DNA of 64,000 nucleotides from Candidatus Cloacimonadota bacterium (GCA_021108395.1 JAIOQZ010000058.1:41549-105548), one strand, 5' to 3'. Shown: positions 42,331 to 51,149, counted from the stretch's first letter. A program made the numbers and translations. The notes: generated by a model from the letters alone, not told the origin.

Positions 42331-43881
42331 ATGAAACACGCGACACTTGTCTTCACGCTGGTTCTCGTCTGTGCAGCCGGCGCGCTCGATATCGAACTGA
42401 CGCAGATAGGTGAAACGCCATTCGAGGAGCATGATGGCCCTATCGTTCTGCACGATGTGGACGGCGATGGTGCGCAGGAATGGTTCTACATGGTTAGAAC
42501 CTCGAACGCATCCGATGATGAGGTGCGCATCATGGGTTACAACCTGGTATGCTCCAACCTCTTCGATCAGATATTCACCATCCCCCGAAGCGTACCTGCC
42601 GAGGACCGGCGCAGCATCGTGTTCAACCTGCTGGGCAGCGGTGCGGAAGCCAAACTCCTCCTTGCATACGGCGATGAAGACTGGGTCGACGATACATTCA
42701 CGGCGCATGTGCTGCTGTTCTCATACCCCGAAGTGACGCTGCTCGACGAAGCGCTCTACATGCACGGGATGACACAGACAGCCACCAACGAGAACACTCA
42801 GTACGTTCTCGGCCTTGAAAGTGCAGACTATGACGGATTCCCGACGGTATTTCTCATGTTAGAAGACTATGATCGGGACATCGGTGATGAAAGCGGCAGC
42901 ACTACCCTCAACACCTTCATGCAAACCTGGGTCATCCAGTCAGACACGCTGCTCGATGCGGGTCAGATCGACGAAGGCGGCTTCGTCATGTGCAAGATTG
43001 ATCTTGCTTCAGGCGCTCTTTTCACCATCGACCGAACCACCTACACCTACTTCGGAACGAATGGATCGGGAATCACCAAGACCCACACCCTGTATCGCAA
43101 AGACGAAACAGCCACCCTCGATCTGTTGACGACCACTGGAAGCAACTACAGTACACACTCCTGTTATAACTATCCGATAGGTATCGCCGTAATCCGCTTC
43201 CCAGTCAGCCATCCCGTGATCCCCGCAGCAGGTTTCATTGTGACGGCTACTACCGGCGATTATATTTACTTCCTCTCATGTGAGTACTTTGCTTCCAATC
43301 CGTATGGTACTATCCTCTGGCAGGCCTCCACAGCGGCGAATGTGTCTATGCTGCAAGCGGGAAGCCTGGTGACGCTACCCGGGATGGAGCCGCTGATCCT
43401 TTGCTGGAGTTCCGAGCCCGATTACAATCAAGGTATTTCAGTTCTTGACGCTGGAACGGGTGAGACGCTCCAGAGTTCTGCTGTCTCTCAGGGACAAATT
43501 CTGGATGTTCTCTACGACGACACCGACTGGTACATGCTCATCGCAGACGACAGCCCCGGTTTCTGTATCTACAAGATCGACAGCATCACCCTTGACGCCG
43601 ACGAAAACGCCACCCCCGCGTCGCAGGCCAACCTGAGCGCCTACCCAAACCCATTCAACCCCGAAACGACGATAGCGTTCAGCCTGGCGGAGCCTGCTCA
43701 CAGCACACTGTGCGTGTATAACATCCGGGGCCAGCGCGTGGCTACGCTGCTGGACGAACCCCTGCCCGCCGGCGAGCACACCGTCACCTGGGCAGCCACA
43801 GGCTGCTCTTCGGGTATTTACTTCGCAAAATTGACTACACCCGAAGGCGTCCGCATGACCAAGCTGCTGCTGCTGCAATAG
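42331..43881 (+). CDS. Secreted repeat protein with sorting domain
   Basis: The 516-residue protein has a signal peptide (ATLVFTLVLVCAAGALD). The body opens with a VCBS/FG-GAP-like blade (PIVLHDVDGDGAQEWFYMVR) and continues with propeller-like strands (VLGLESADYDGFPTVFLMLE). The sorting domain begins near residue 435 (SAYPNPFNPETTIAFSL) and ends LLLLQ in place of the usual final Lys. AGGAGGACACT precedes the ATG. The GNAT gene follows after 11 bases in the same direction and is probably co-transcribed. No enzymatic motif is seen. Confidence 0.85.
   Translation: MKHATLVFTLVLVCAAGALDIELTQIGETPFEEHDGPIVLHDVDGDGAQEWFYMVRTSNASDDEVRIMGYNLVCSNLFDQIFTIPRSVPAEDRRSIVFNLLGSGAEAKLLLAYGDEDWVDDTFTAHVLLFSYPEVTLLDEALYMHGMTQTATNENTQYVLGLESADYDGFPTVFLMLEDYDRDIGDESGSTTLNTFMQTWVIQSDTLLDAGQIDEGGFVMCKIDLASGALFTIDRTTYTYFGTNGSGITKTHTLYRKDETATLDLLTTTGSNYSTHSCYNYPIGIAVIRFPVSHPVIPAAGFIVTATTGDYIYFLSCEYFASNPYGTILWQASTAANVSMLQAGSLVTLPGMEPLILCWSSEPDYNQGISVLDAGTGETLQSSAVSQGQILDVLYDDTDWYMLIADDSPGFCIYKIDSITLDADENATPASQANLSAYPNPFNPETTIAFSLAEPAHSTLCVYNIRGQRVATLLDEPLPAGEHTVTWAATGCSSGIYFAKLTTPEGVRMTKLLLLQ
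43636..43881 (+). repeat. Sorting-domain cassette, copy 5
   Basis: DNA coding for the last sorting domain of the array. A run beginning GGGCAGCCACAGGCTGCTCT is identical to copy 1, while its proximal half is closest to copy 4. It is therefore mosaic itself. Confidence 0.85.
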
Positions 43882-43892
43882 GAAACGTTCTG

Positions 43893-44315
43893 ATGGACTA
43901 CACGATTGCCCCGATGATCATCGCTGACTATGATGAAATCTACCAGCTCTGGAGCGACACCGAGGGCGTGCCTCTCAACGTGTCGGACTCGATAGCCTCC
44001 ATCGAGAAATACCTGCGCCGCAATCAGCACACGAGTTTTGTGGCGAAGGACATGCGCAACCGCGTCATTGGCGCTATTCTGTGCGGTCATGACGGCGCCA
44101 GGGGATACATCAGGCATCTGGCTGTTTCGGCGCCTCACAGGAACAATGGTATTGGCGGCAAACTGGTGGAGAAAAGCCTGGCGACGCTGAAGGCTGAAAG
44201 CATACACAAGTGTACCGTTTTCATCCTGGTAGATAACGAGGGTGGCGAAATCTTCTGGGAAAAGGGCGGTTGGCATCTGCGCTCCGAATTGAAAGCAATG
44301 AGCAAAATCATATGA
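43893..44315 (+). CDS. GNAT-family N-acetyltransferase
   Basis: This 140-residue single-domain protein has IADYDEIYQLW at the N-terminus, the strand GYIRHLAVSAPHRNNGIGGK carrying the acetyl-CoA loop (R/QxxGxG/A as RNNGIG), and a C-terminal IFWEKGGWH. This is the usual GNAT order. The substrate is unknown. AGGAAA precedes the ATG. The stop overlaps the MBL start (ATGA). A broken second copy of this gene lies just past the MBL gene. Confidence 0.9.
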   Translation: MDYTIAPMIIADYDEIYQLWSDTEGVPLNVSDSIASIEKYLRRNQHTSFVAKDMRNRVIGAILCGHDGARGYIRHLAVSAPHRNNGIGGKLVEKSLATLKAESIHKCTVFILVDNEGGEIFWEKGGWHLRSELKAMSKII

Positions 44316-45115
44316 CCCGCATCACGATATTGGTGGAAGACAGCCCCGTCGAGGGCCTGCGGAGCGAGCACGGCCTCTCGATGCTGGTTGAGTTCGAGGG
44401 TGGGCGCATCCTGTTCGATACAGGGCAAAGCGACGCCTTCATCCGCAACGCCGCCACGCTCGGCGTCAGCCTCGACAAGCTCGACGCCGTGATAATCAGT
44501 CACCCGCACTTCGACCACGCCGACGGCCTGCGCCACCTGCGCGCCACAACGCCGCTGTACGTCAGCGAGGAGTTCTTCGTCCCCCGCTACCGCATCGGCA
44601 ACGAGAAAAACATCGGCGCATGCTGTAACGAAGAGCAACTGCGCGAGCAGGGGTTCAAACTGCACACGGTCTCCGAAACCACCGCGCTGCCCGGCGAAGC
44701 CATCATCGTCACCGGCTTTCACAATCCGCATCCGCTCGAGCGCGAACCCAGCCCGTTCGCCTTCGACCCGCCCGGCATCCAGCCAGACACCTTCCCCGGC
44801 GAGCTGATGCTGGCCATACCCGTCGTTGGCGGCTATGCCGTGCTGGGTGGATGCTGCCACGCCGGAGTCATCGGGATGCTCGAACGCTGCCGCCGGGCGC
44901 TCGACGCTCCCATTCGGCATTTCATCGGGGGAATGCACCTGCTGCATGCAGACGAAGAACGGGTGCGCACCACAGGCATGGCTATGGGAAATCAGCAACT
45001 CGAATCGCTGTGGATAGGGCACTGCACCGGCAAAAAGGCCGTCGCCACAATCGAGAAGATGCTGAATATCCCCGTCCACCGCCTGCGGTCGGGGCTGGAG
45101 ATTCTACTCACCTAA
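44312..45115 (+). CDS. Metallo-beta-lactamase-fold protein (MJ0301-like)
   Basis: The ATG at 44312 overlaps the GNAT stop, giving 267 residues; the ATG at 44270 lies inside GNAT and is rejected. Motifs are HGLSMLVEFEGGRILFDTGQ, VIISHPHFDHADGL (HxHxDH metal site), a late VLGGCCHAG and IGGMHLLHA. This fits the branch often annotated as dihydropteroate-like or 7,8-dihydropterin-phosphate synthase-related MBL proteins. The biochemical role of the bacterial members is uncertain. It is part of the GNAT-MBL pair that was probably duplicated, because a GNAT remnant follows. Confidence 0.88.
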   Translation: MTRITILVEDSPVEGLRSEHGLSMLVEFEGGRILFDTGQSDAFIRNAATLGVSLDKLDAVIISHPHFDHADGLRHLRATTPLYVSEEFFVPRYRIGNEKNIGACCNEEQLREQGFKLHTVSETTALPGEAIIVTGFHNPHPLEREPSPFAFDPPGIQPDTFPGELMLAIPVVGGYAVLGGCCHAGVIGMLERCRRALDAPIRHFIGGMHLLHADEERVRTTGMAMGNQQLESLWIGHCTGKKAVATIEKMLNIPVHRLRSGLEILLT

Positions 45116-45140
45116 CCGACAACATCTCCAGGCAAGCATC

Positions 45141-45265
45141 GGCCATCGTGCCGATGGGCATCGCTGATTGTGATGAGATTTATCAGCTCTGGAACGTGTC
45201 CGACTCTCGTGCCTCCATACGGGGCTTATCTGCTGCGCAACCCCTCCGCGAGCTTTGTGGTAAAC
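45141..45265 (+). pseudogene. Broken second GNAT copy
   Basis: Translation gives MGIADCDEIYQLW, then NVSDSRASI, then after a +1 shift YLLRNPSASFVVN. The intact GNAT at 43893 reads MIIADYDEIYQLW, eight residues absent here, NVSDSIASI and YLRRNQHTSFVAK. The copy thus has an in-frame 24-base deletion and a frameshift, and it stops where AT-rich sequence begins at about 45266. The remaining two-thirds of the gene is not found intact; a faint similarity (CTGTTTC-GCG) near 45950 is too short to trust. Confidence 0.8.
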
Positions 45266-45304
45266 ACCTGAAATTGTACCATTACTATCTTGACAAAAAT
45301 AATG

Positions 45305-45922
45305 ATTAAGACACTCTGCCAGACAGGTTCCAGAAGGAGGATTTATGAAACATGGCACATTGTTGTTGATGACTTTTTTATTTCTTGCTCTTTCAGCATC
45401 AGTTGCTGCACAAGACGCTGTAGTGAGAACAAAAATGTTTGGCATTAACCCCCTTGGTTTACCATTCGGTATCTATTCAGGCCATTTGGGATTCATCGTT
45501 AATGATGGAGCAAACGAGATTAATATTCCATTCTTTTACTGGGATATTAATGATGGAGAGCTAACAATAATCAGTGTTGGAGCGAAATATCGCTTCTATA
45601 AAACCGGTGGCGGCAAGGGTCCCTTTTACGGTCCTACATTTCAGGTTGTTTCAGTCAACTGGGAGTATAGTGATGATTATGAAGACGACGAAACAATAAC
45701 TGCTGTTTTGTTTACCCCTGGTGGTGAAATAGGCTATCGTTGGTCATGGGACAATGGGTTCACGTTTGCCCCTTGTATCGGGGCCGGCTTCACAATAGGA
45801 GACGTTAAATCGAGCGACGGAGAAGAAGCGGACTATAGTAGCGGCCTCGCTTGGTCTCTTGGTCTTGGTTTTGCCTATATGTTCTAACCTGTCAGCATTT
45901 CGGTCTGCACTCATTAAGACAC
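45305..45922. repeat. Direct repeats flanking the AT-rich barrel gene
   Basis: ATTAAGACAC occurs at 45305-45314 and 45913-45922, followed by TCTGC directly in the first copy and after two extra bases in the second. The pair brackets the AT-rich gene exactly. Confidence 0.5.
45345..45887 (+). CDS. Small outer-membrane beta-barrel-like protein
   Basis: This 180-residue protein is AT-rich, with AGAAGGAGGATTT before the ATG. A signal peptide (LLLMTFLFLALSASVAAQ) is followed by eight or so amphipathic strands (NEINIPFFYWDI, LTIISVGAKYRFYK, GEIGYRWSWDNGFTFAPCIG). The chain ends in a strand with terminal Phe (LGLGFAYMF), as expected for a BAM substrate. It resembles small OmpW/OmpA-type eight-strand barrels without a peptidoglycan-binding domain. 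Its composition differs from both neighbours, and direct repeats flank it, so recent acquisition is likely. Confidence 0.75.
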   Translation: MKHGTLLLMTFLFLALSASVAAQDAVVRTKMFGINPLGLPFGIYSGHLGFIVNDGANEINIPFFYWDINDGELTIISVGAKYRFYKTGGGKGPFYGPTFQVVSVNWEYSDDYEDDETITAVLFTPGGEIGYRWSWDNGFTFAPCIGAGFTIGDVKSSDGEEADYSSGLAWSLGLGFAYMF

Positions 45923-45973
45923 ATTCTGCTGGGTGCGGTTTACTTGCTGTTTCCGCGAGCAAAAGTTCTCGGC

Positions 45974-47062
45974 TTATTGCGTAACCGGCAACATCTCCAG
46001 TCGCACATCCTCGCCAACGCGGGCTACGTCCTCCAGCACAAAGCGGCGTGCGTCCGCCATCGTACCGATGCCCAGTCCGCCCACCACGCCCGCGCCATCG
46101 CCCAACAGCTTCGGCGCCACGTAGACCACCCAGCGGTCAACCAGTCCCGCCCGCAGGAACGCCGTGTTCAGCCTCGGCCCCGCTTCCACCATCACCTGGC
46201 ACACACCGCGCTCGTACAGCGCTTTCAACACATGCGGCAAACGAGCCGCAGCATCACGCGGGGCACCGGTGAGCGCCTCGGCTCCGGCGCGGCGCAAGGC
46301 TTCCACTTTGTCCCCCTCTTCCATGCAAGTCACCACCAGCAGAGGGGCAACCTCAACCGAGCGCACCAACTGCGAATCTATGGGAATGCGCAGTTGGCCG
46401 TCCAACACCACGCGCAGGGGCTGGGTCGCGCCTTCGATGTCCCGCGCCGTTAGCAGCGGGTCGTCGGCCAGCGCCGTGCCGATGCCGGTGAGCACGGCGT
46501 CGCTGGCCGCGCGCAAGCGATGAACATCGCGGCGCGCCCGGGCGCTGGTAATCCAGCGACTGGAGCCGTCGGCGGCGGCCAGCCGACCGTCGAGCGTTGC
46601 GGCTGTCTTGAGCACGACAAAGACGCGCCCGTGCCGCACACGGGTGATGTAGGCCTCGAGCTGCTGTTCGATGACCGCCCCCAGGCAATCACGCTGGACG
46701 CGGATTCCGGCGGCCTCGAGCGCGGCGAAACCGCTGCAACGCACCTGCGGATTCACGTCCTCGATACCGGCGAACACCTCGCTCACGCCCGCGGCGATGA
46801 TGGCCTCGGTGCACGGCGGGGTGCGACCGTGAACGCAGCATGGTTCAAGCGTAACGTACATGCTGGCTCCGTGCGCATCGTCGGCGGACTTCAGCGCCAC
46901 AATCTCGGCGTGATCGCCGCCAGGCGGCTGCGTCCCGCCCTCGCCGATGACGCGCCCCTCGCGCACCAGCACAGCGCCCACATGCGGGTTGGGCGACACG
47001 CTGCCGCGTGCGTTCTCGGCCAGTTCCACCGCCCGTCGCATGAAGCGTTCGTCGTAAGGCAT
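45974..47062 (-). CDS. ribD: Bifunctional riboflavin biosynthesis deaminase/reductase
   Basis: The ATG at 47062 shares a base with the queC stop. The 362-residue protein has an N-terminal deaminase with zinc site GGDHAEIVAL and LEPCCVHGRTPPC, and a C-terminal reductase (VVLKTAATLDGRLAAADGSS, LTGIGTALADDPLLTAR, VMVEAGPRLNTAFLRAGLVD). It deaminates and then reduces the pyrimidine intermediate in riboflavin synthesis. No other rib gene is adjacent. It is the last gene of the trmL-dapA-NFACT-queC group. Confidence 0.96.
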   Translation of the reverse strand: MPYDERFMRRAVELAENARGSVSPNPHVGAVLVREGRVIGEGGTQPPGGDHAEIVALKSADDAHGASMYVTLEPCCVHGRTPPCTEAIIAAGVSEVFAGIEDVNPQVRCSGFAALEAAGIRVQRDCLGAVIEQQLEAYITRVRHGRVFVVLKTAATLDGRLAAADGSSRWITSARARRDVHRLRAASDAVLTGIGTALADDPLLTARDIEGATQPLRVVLDGQLRIPIDSQLVRSVEVAPLLVVTCMEEGDKVEALRRAGAEALTGAPRDAAARLPHVLKALYERGVCQVMVEAGPRLNTAFLRAGLVDRWVVYVAPKLLGDGAGVVGGLGIGTMADARRFVLEDVARVGEDVRLEMLPVTQ

Positions 47063-47742
47063 CAACGGCTGCCTTCGGCGTAGGAAATGGGGTCGGTATA
47101 GCCGGCTTCGCGGAAGGCCCGCAAGCGTAGCGCGCAACTGTCGCAGGTGCCGCAGGCCACGTCCTCGCAGCGATAGCAGCTCCAGCTAAGCTCGAACGGG
47201 GCGCCCAGTTCGATGCCCTGGCGGACGATGTCGGCCTTGCGCATGTCGATGACCGGCGTGATTATCTCGATGTGCGTCTCATCTCTGGTGCCCAGGTCGA
47301 TGGCGCGCTGAAAGGCGTCGTAGAAAACCCGGCGACAGTCGGGATAGCCAGAGCTGTCTTCCTCGACCGCGCCGATGTAGATTCGATTCGCCCCTGTTCC
47401 CTCGGCCCAGGAAACAGCCGTGGCCAGCAGGTGGGCATTGCGAAAGGGGACATAGCTGGTTGGCACGACGTGAGAGGCCGGGTCAAATTCGCTCACAGGT
47501 ATTGACAAGTCGGTGAGGCTGTTGCCTCCGATAACGGCCAGAGCGTTCAGTGACACCTCGAGCGTGTCGGACACATCGTAATGCGCGGCCAGGAGACGAA
47601 AGCTGTCACGCTCCCGCGTTGCCGTGCGCTGACCGTATGAGGCGTGCAAAAAGCGCAGTTCGTCGCATTCTCCGGCGGCCATCGCCGCGGTAACCAGGCT
47701 GTCCATCCCGCCGCTCACCAGCACGATTCCAGATTTTTTCAT
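47062..47742 (-). CDS. queC: 7-cyano-7-deazaguanine synthase
   Basis: The ATG at 47742 overlaps the cupin stop by four bases, giving 226 residues. Motifs are [14 protein letters not shown] (ATP pyrophosphatase loop), [20 protein letters not shown], and the zinc cluster [18 protein letters not shown]. QueC converts 7-carboxy-7-deazaguanine to preQ0 for queuosine. The rest of the queuosine pathway is not in the window. ribD follows with a one-base overlap; both pathways draw on GTP, which may explain the pairing. Confidence 0.96.
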   Translation of the reverse strand: MKKSGIVLVSGGMDSLVTAAMAAGECDELRFLHASYGQRTATRERDSFRLLAAHYDVSDTLEVSLNALAVIGGNSLTDLSIPVSEFDPASHVVPTSYVPFRNAHLLATAVSWAEGTGANRIYIGAVEEDSSGYPDCRRVFYDAFQRAIDLGTRDETHIEIITPVIDMRKADIVRQGIELGAPFELSWSCYRCEDVACGTCDSCALRLRAFREAGYTDPISYAEGSR

Positions 47743-48101
47743 GGCATTACCTCGTCTGCGTTGTCCCAGGGGGGTGAAACGATACACAAAAACACAAGCT
47801 GTTCCTCGCCAGAGTTCTCAATCCATTGCCGTGCGCCTGCCGGAATGTGCACCACATCGCCGGCCTGCACGCTTTCAGTTTCGTCGTCAACGTAAATAGC
47901 GCCCTGCCCGGACAGCAATATATACACCTCGCCCGATGTGGCCAACGAATGAGGCCGGCTGGCCTCGCCCGGCATCAGCATGGCCTGCGCCACGCTGTAT
48001 GGCAGATCGATGCCGGTGTTGCGCGGATGCAGTAACTCACGCAGCAATGTGCCGTCACCAGCCTGTAGCAAGGGTGATTGATGAATGGAAAACAGGTTCA
48101 A
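47739..48101 (-). CDS. Single-domain cupin protein
   Basis: The start is a TTG at 48101 with GGAGG five bases upstream, overlapping the NFACT stop; no ATG fits. The 120-residue protein has the two cupin motifs: [20 protein letters not shown] with a His, and [19 protein letters not shown]. The metal residues of motif 1 are only partly conserved (one His, one Glu). Cupins of this size include sugar isomerases and small binding proteins, and the substrate cannot be predicted. It is coupled between NFACT and queC. Confidence 0.82.
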   Translation of the reverse strand: MNLFSIHQSPLLQAGDGTLLRELLHPRNTGIDLPYSVAQAMLMPGEASRPHSLATSGEVYILLSGQGAIYVDDETESVQAGDVVHIPAGARQWIENSGEEQLVFLCIVSPPWDNADEVMP

Positions 48102-49519
48102 GATTGCCTCCGCTGGATGTATTGCACCGCGCCGCGAAACGAGAGCGGATCGACGAACAACGACTTCTGGTGCGAGTATGTAACGAAACCCGGAGCGCTG
48201 CCGCGAGGCTTGCGCACATAGCGAATCTGTGTGTAGTCAACCGGTACGTTGCTGGACTTTGAAGCACGGCTGTAATACGCCGCTACCTGAGCGCAAAGCA
48301 TAATCATCCAGCCGGGCGGTTCCTGCTTGTCATAATTGCGCAACAGGATGTGCGAGCCACGGAACACGCGGCTGTGAAACCACCAGTCATGCGGTTTGCC
48401 CATGCGAGTGGTAAGCTGGTCGTTCTCGCGGCTGGTGCGCCCCACGAATATCTCCCAGCCCGGCGCCAGCGGCAGCGAGCGATACGGTGAGCGTTTCTGC
48501 CGCTGCCTGCCCCTGCCTCCAGATGATGCGACGCGTTCACGCAACGAAGCGTAATCGTCCTCCTTCTCCACCTCAAAGATGTCGCGCTCAAGTTCATCCA
48601 CCTCTTTCTCAGTGCGCATAATCTGTAGGGCAATTTTCTCGCGGCCACTGCGGGCTTTGCGCGCCTTGCGAAACAAGCGCTCCATGTTCTGCTTTGGCGT
48701 CAGATTCACGAGCAGCGGGATGCTCACCTGCGGCTGGCCCTCGCCAAACCAGTCAGTCACCACAGCTTCACTCTGGCCGGGGCCAATGCGGTGCAGTTCC
48801 GGCTTCAGCAGCTCGGCGCGGCGGCGATATTGTTCTTCCCGTCCGGCGTCGTTCAGCTCGTCCTGCTGCTTGTGCAATTTGCGTTGCTTCCTCTTCAGGT
48901 TTTTCGTCAACCGCCCCAGCGCCTGGCGACGCAGGTTTTCCAGTCGCCGGGGCAGCTCCACATCATACCACTGCGATTCGAGGTGGGCGTTGATGTCGAG
49001 GGGCAGAGCGGGCGGCTCTGTGGCGGGAGAACGTGGCGGCGGTGGCGGTGGCGTCCACTCGAACCCGGGCAACACCTGGCGCACGGGATTGTCGGCCAGA
49101 CTGAAGCGGCGCAACGCGTCAACGATGACGAGGCGATCACCATCGAGGCGGGTGAGAATGAGGTTCGAGAATCGGGGGATGAGTTCGACGATGAGACGAT
49201 ATTGCTCGCGCTGATTGTAGATGTTGACGCGGTTGAAATCGAAGAAGAGCACGCGGTCTCCATCGGCGATGGATACCTTGCGCAGCCTGCACTTGAACAG
49301 CGCGTCGGCGATGGGGCCGGTCAGTTCGCGCCAGGGCAGTTCGCGCTGCTGCGTAAAGAAGCACCAGCAATCGCCCGCGGCGAGGTGAAACTGCAAAGCA
49401 GGCCCTCTGCCCTCGAAAACCAGGAGCGCCTGATCCTCGAACCGCAGCAGCCCTGCCACCGGCGGGTTGTCGTCAGACGGCGCTTCTCGAACCCAACGAG
49501 CTAAGGTGGCATAGTCCAT
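48098..49519 (-). CDS. NFACT-family ribosome quality control protein (RqcH/FbpA-like)
   Basis: The 473-residue protein has an NFACT-N region (VLFFDFNRVNIYNQREQYRL, RFSNLILTRLDGDRLVIVDA), a Pro-rich linker, and a long coiled coil (LGRLTKNLKRKQRKLHKQQD). The C-terminal NFACT-R domain reads WWFHSRVFRGSHILLRNYDK and PVDYTQIRYVRKPRGSAPGF. RqcH adds alanine tails to nascent chains on stalled 50S subunits. The protein is about 90 residues shorter than B. subtilis RqcH, mostly in the N-terminal half. It is coupled to the cupin gene. Confidence 0.9.
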   Translation of the reverse strand: MDYATLARWVREAPSDDNPPVAGLLRFEDQALLVFEGRGPALQFHLAAGDCWCFFTQQRELPWRELTGPIADALFKCRLRKVSIADGDRVLFFDFNRVNIYNQREQYRLIVELIPRFSNLILTRLDGDRLVIVDALRRFSLADNPVRQVLPGFEWTPPPPPPRSPATEPPALPLDINAHLESQWYDVELPRRLENLRRQALGRLTKNLKRKQRKLHKQQDELNDAGREEQYRRRAELLKPELHRIGPGQSEAVVTDWFGEGQPQVSIPLLVNLTPKQNMERLFRKARKARSGREKIALQIMRTEKEVDELERDIFEVEKEDDYASLRERVASSGGRGRQRQKRSPYRSLPLAPGWEIFVGRTSRENDQLTTRMGKPHDWWFHSRVFRGSHILLRNYDKQEPPGWMIMLCAQVAAYYSRASKSSNVPVDYTQIRYVRKPRGSAPGFVTYSHQKSLFVDPLSFRGAVQYIQRRQS

Positions 49520-49536
49520 GCGCCGTCCCGTCGAGC

Positions 49537-49890
49537 TTACTCGGAAAACAGGTAGCGAATACCGTTCTTCTGAATGCTTTCGATGACAAAACGATCCTGC
49601 GAGAAACGACCGCGCAGAATGACCAGATCACCCTTGGAAATGCTGCACTCCTGCTGCTCGAGAGCGGTTTCATCCGGCATAACCAGCAGGGTGATGTCAT
49701 CTTCGGTCTCGATGAACCAGTTGCCGTACTTGACAAGCAGTTCACCCACCAGCATTCGCGTGTCGTCGTTTTCCGTCTGGGCATCAGTATCGGTGGTTAC
49801 AGGCTGGTAGTCTTCTTCTTCAACCACCGAACCAATGGCGGTGAGGCCGACACAAAAAGCCAGCAACAGACATAAGAACATGGTTTTCAT
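49537..49890 (-). CDS. Small secreted protein of unknown function
   Basis: This 117-residue protein has a signal peptide (MFLCLLLAFCVGLTAIG), an acidic linker (EEEDYQPVTTDTDAQTENDD) and an 80-residue strand-rich domain (WFIETEDDITLLVMPDE, SKGDLVILRGRFSQDRFVIE). The domain looks like a small OB-type barrel, but I cannot assign a family. TAAGGAGAAATT precedes the ATG. It lies 9 bases after the Cys-rich protein stop and 17 before NFACT. Confidence 0.7.
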   Translation of the reverse strand: MKTMFLCLLLAFCVGLTAIGSVVEEEDYQPVTTDTDAQTENDDTRMLVGELLVKYGNWFIETEDDITLLVMPDETALEQQECSISKGDLVILRGRFSQDRFVIESIQKNGIRYLFSE

Positions 49891-49899
49891 AATTTCTCC

Positions 49900-50262
49900 T
49901 TAAACCTTGACCCGCTTGAGCGAGATAACGAGTTCGTACTTGTTGGGCGGTTTATCCCAAATTTGCATATCGATGAACTCCTGGGGATTGGCCATGATTT
50001 CTTTCTCGGAGACTTCTCTGTACTGGTTGTCTCCGAAAACAATCCAATACCGCTTCTCTTTGGTTGACTTGGTCTTGGTCGCCATAAGTTCTCCTATTAT
50101 GATGTAGTCTGGATGTTTGTCAACAAACTCCTGCAAACGGGCAAGAGTAACCTTGTCTTTGTATATTATGCACTTCTGGCGACAGTTGAGCGCACAGGAG
50201 TACAAGTCCTTGAACTGATTGGTCAGTGGACAAACCAGGCTCGAACGATCCTTACGGGCCAT
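49900..50262 (-). CDS. Small protein with N-terminal four-cysteine motif
   Basis: The ATG at 50262 follows TAGGGAGATTC, where the first TAG is the dapA stop; the longer reading to 50499 overlaps dapA and is rejected. The 120-residue protein has Cys11, Cys23, Cys27 and Cys31 (SCALNCRQKC), a likely metal or iron-sulfur site. A helix follows (VTLARLQEFVDKHPDYIIIG), then a basic middle and the strands RYWIVFGDNQYREVSEKEI and KYELVISLKRV. I do not recognise the family. Confidence 0.7.
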   Translation of the reverse strand: MARKDRSSLVCPLTNQFKDLYSCALNCRQKCIIYKDKVTLARLQEFVDKHPDYIIIGELMATKTKSTKEKRYWIVFGDNQYREVSEKEIMANPQEFIDMQIWDKPPNKYELVISLKRVKV

Positions 50263-50270
50263 GAATCTCC

Positions 50271-51149
50271 CTAATCGATCAGCTTGTAGCGGCGCAGCAC
50301 GTTGGTGAGGCCGGGAAGACGATGAGCGCTCAACGGCGCCAGCGGTGGCCGCACATCGGCCAGAATACGGCCGGCAAGCGCCAGGGCTTGTTTGACGGGT
50401 ATGGGGTTGCTCTCGACAAAAAGCGCAGCGTGCATATCGAGCTGCGCCAGGTGCAGGCTGCGGGCCTTGTCCCACTCGCCACAAGCCGCGGCATTGCACA
50501 GGGCCGCTATCTGAGCAGGTATGATGTTTGCAGTTACGCTGATGACGCCTCTGGCTCCAGCGGCAAGCAGCGGAAGGTTCAGGGCGTCCTCGCCCGACAT
50601 CACGCTGAAGCCTTCGGGGGCGTCGCGGATGACGTGCATGGCCAGCACGAGGTCGCCGGAGGCCTCTTTGAGAGCCACGATGCGCGGGCAGTCGTACGCC
50701 AGGCGAAGGGCGGTCTCGGCGCTCATCTTGCAGCCGGTGCGCCCCGGCACGTTATACATCACGATGGGGATGCTTGTGTTGTCGTGCACCTTGCGGTAAA
50801 ACTGATACAGCCCCTCGGGCGTGGGCTTGTTGTAGTAGGGCGTAACCACCAGAGCGCTGCCTGCGCCCCACGACGACGCCTGCTGTGTCGCGGCGATAGT
50901 GCGGGGCAGGTTGTTGCTGCCCGTGCCCACCATCACCGGAACGCGGCCATTTATCTTTTGGATGCCAAAGCGCACCAGCCGTTCTTTTTCGTCGCCGGCC
51001 AGGGCGGGAGTCTCGGCGGTGGTGCCGCACAGCAGAATACCGTGCGTGCCCTGCTCGATGTGCATGGCGATGAGGCCTTCGACCGCGTTATAGTCGATTT
51101 CTCCATCGCGGAAAGGGGTTACGAGAGCCACATACGATCCACGAATCAT
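50271..51149 (-). CDS. dapA: 4-hydroxy-tetrahydrodipicolinate synthase
   Basis: This is a 292-residue TIM barrel with GILLCGTTAETPALAGDEKE, GTGSNNLPRTIAATQQA, the YNVPGRTGCKM motif with the catalytic Tyr, and VALKEASGDLVLA with the Schiff-base Lys. DapA condenses pyruvate with aspartate semialdehyde on the way to meso-diaminopimelate and lysine. This agrees with the mDAP-type MurE at the other end of the window. AAGGAGGAGAA precedes the ATG, which overlaps the trmL stop. Confidence 0.96.
   Translation of the reverse strand: MIRGSYVALVTPFRDGEIDYNAVEGLIAMHIEQGTHGILLCGTTAETPALAGDEKERLVRFGIQKINGRVPVMVGTGSNNLPRTIAATQQASSWGAGSALVVTPYYNKPTPEGLYQFYRKVHDNTSIPIVMYNVPGRTGCKMSAETALRLAYDCPRIVALKEASGDLVLAMHVIRDAPEGFSVMSGEDALNLPLLAAGARGVISVTANIIPAQIAALCNAAACGEWDKARSLHLAQLDMHAALFVESNPIPVKQALALAGRILADVRPPLAPLSAHRLPGLTNVLRRYKLID

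Noticed and set aside
44851..45309. A 152-codon plus-strand frame spanning the end of the MBL gene and the following gap
   Set aside because: Most of it is out of frame with the MBL gene; only its last part is meaningful, as the GNAT remnant, which is listed as a pseudogene.
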